From Dissophora ornata (taxonomy: Eukaryota > Mortierellomycota > Mortierellomycetes > Mortierellales > Mortierellaceae), in contig MU617168.1 of NCBI GenBank assembly GCA_025201705.1, positions 1 through 20,738 on the forward strand: a stretch of 20,738 nt of DNA, read 5' to 3'. This document shows positions 20,443-20,738 of this stretch, piece after piece; position 1 is the stretch's first letter, and each line of letters opens with the position of its first letter. The position numbers and the translations under genes are program-made. Under the pieces are notes generated by a model. That model did no database searches and was not told where the DNA came from. It saw only the letters and a list, made by a program, of their open reading frames with translations.

Positions 20443-20738
20443 AGTCTTCATAGGGGGTGTCTTATTTTTCGGCGTCAGTTACGTGTATGCCTCAAGCATA
20501 GGGTTAATCTATTATTTGACAACCCGGGTTGTTCGTTTTATTCAACAACCGAACGTGTTTTCGTGCTAAGTCCATGTAATCACATTTTCATCCTTTTTTG
20601 AAAAACTCATTGAAGTTGGCATCAAATGGCCAAATAGTGCTTGTTCTCGCCACCTCTTTCATGGAGCACCACTCTCACGTTGTTCAAAACGGCTTTTAAG
20701 ATGCATTTCATGGGAAATACCAGTTTTTTGTGTGTGTG
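20443..20738 (+). other. Downstream flank of the membrane-protein gene
   Basis: The probable 3' untranslated region and beyond. No AATAAA close to the stop and no supportable gene. The window ends in a short (TG)n run. Confidence 0.4.

Overview
The window reads as nuclear DNA of an intron-rich filamentous fungus. Genes are split by short GT-AG introns of about 66-190 bases, start codons often sit in an A/C-rich context, TATA boxes lie 100-190 bases upstream of three starts, and ATP sulfurylase has the fungal fused architecture. Gene content and protein style (C-terminal half of a zeaxanthin-epoxidase-like FAD monooxygenase, DNAJC11 orthologue, PIF1-type Helitron helicase debris) fit an early-diverging lineage such as Mortierellomycotina or other Mucoromycota. 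That placement is an inference from recall, not a search result; a basidiomycete is not excluded.

Layout, left to right. (1) 105-1721, plus: the last seven exons of a D-2-hydroxyacid dehydrogenase (GOR1-like glyoxylate reductase); the 5' end lies outside the window. (2) 1942-2012, minus: tRNA-Gly(UCC). (3) About 2080-2650: gene-free, with a diverged direct repeat. (4) 2650-5354, minus: nine-exon DNAJC11 orthologue. (5) 5648-6620, minus: six-exon YbjQ/UPF0145-family protein with a 22-base exon. (6) 7156-9061, minus: three-exon ATP sulfurylase (MET3-like) with an inactive-looking APS-kinase-like tail. (7) 9062-11458: gene-poor. (8) 11459-13690, minus: eight-exon FAD-dependent monooxygenase. (9) 13691-16041: gene-poor, low-complexity, with tandem repeats and one unassigned open segment. 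(10) 16042-17297, minus: two-exon uroporphyrinogen-III synthase (HEM4). (11) 17779-19152, plus: decayed PIF1-like helicase of a Helitron, followed by a hairpin and CTGG that look like the Helitron 3' end. (12) 19431-20442, plus: two-exon predicted membrane protein of unknown function.

Most loci are unrelated housekeeping genes: glyoxylate metabolism, mitochondrial membrane organisation, sulfate activation and heme/siroheme synthesis. ATP sulfurylase and uroporphyrinogen-III synthase both feed sulfate assimilation (the second through siroheme for sulfite reductase), but they are separated by another gene and much spacer, so this is not evidence of a cluster. I rebuilt all exon models by hand; each multi-exon model keeps the frame across every junction and has a total length divisible by three. 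I did not find a convincing new multi-gene system. The best leads are the Helitron relic with its terminal hairpin, two frame-preserving introns in the monooxygenase, long A-runs close to 5' splice sites, and the uncharacterised membrane protein.
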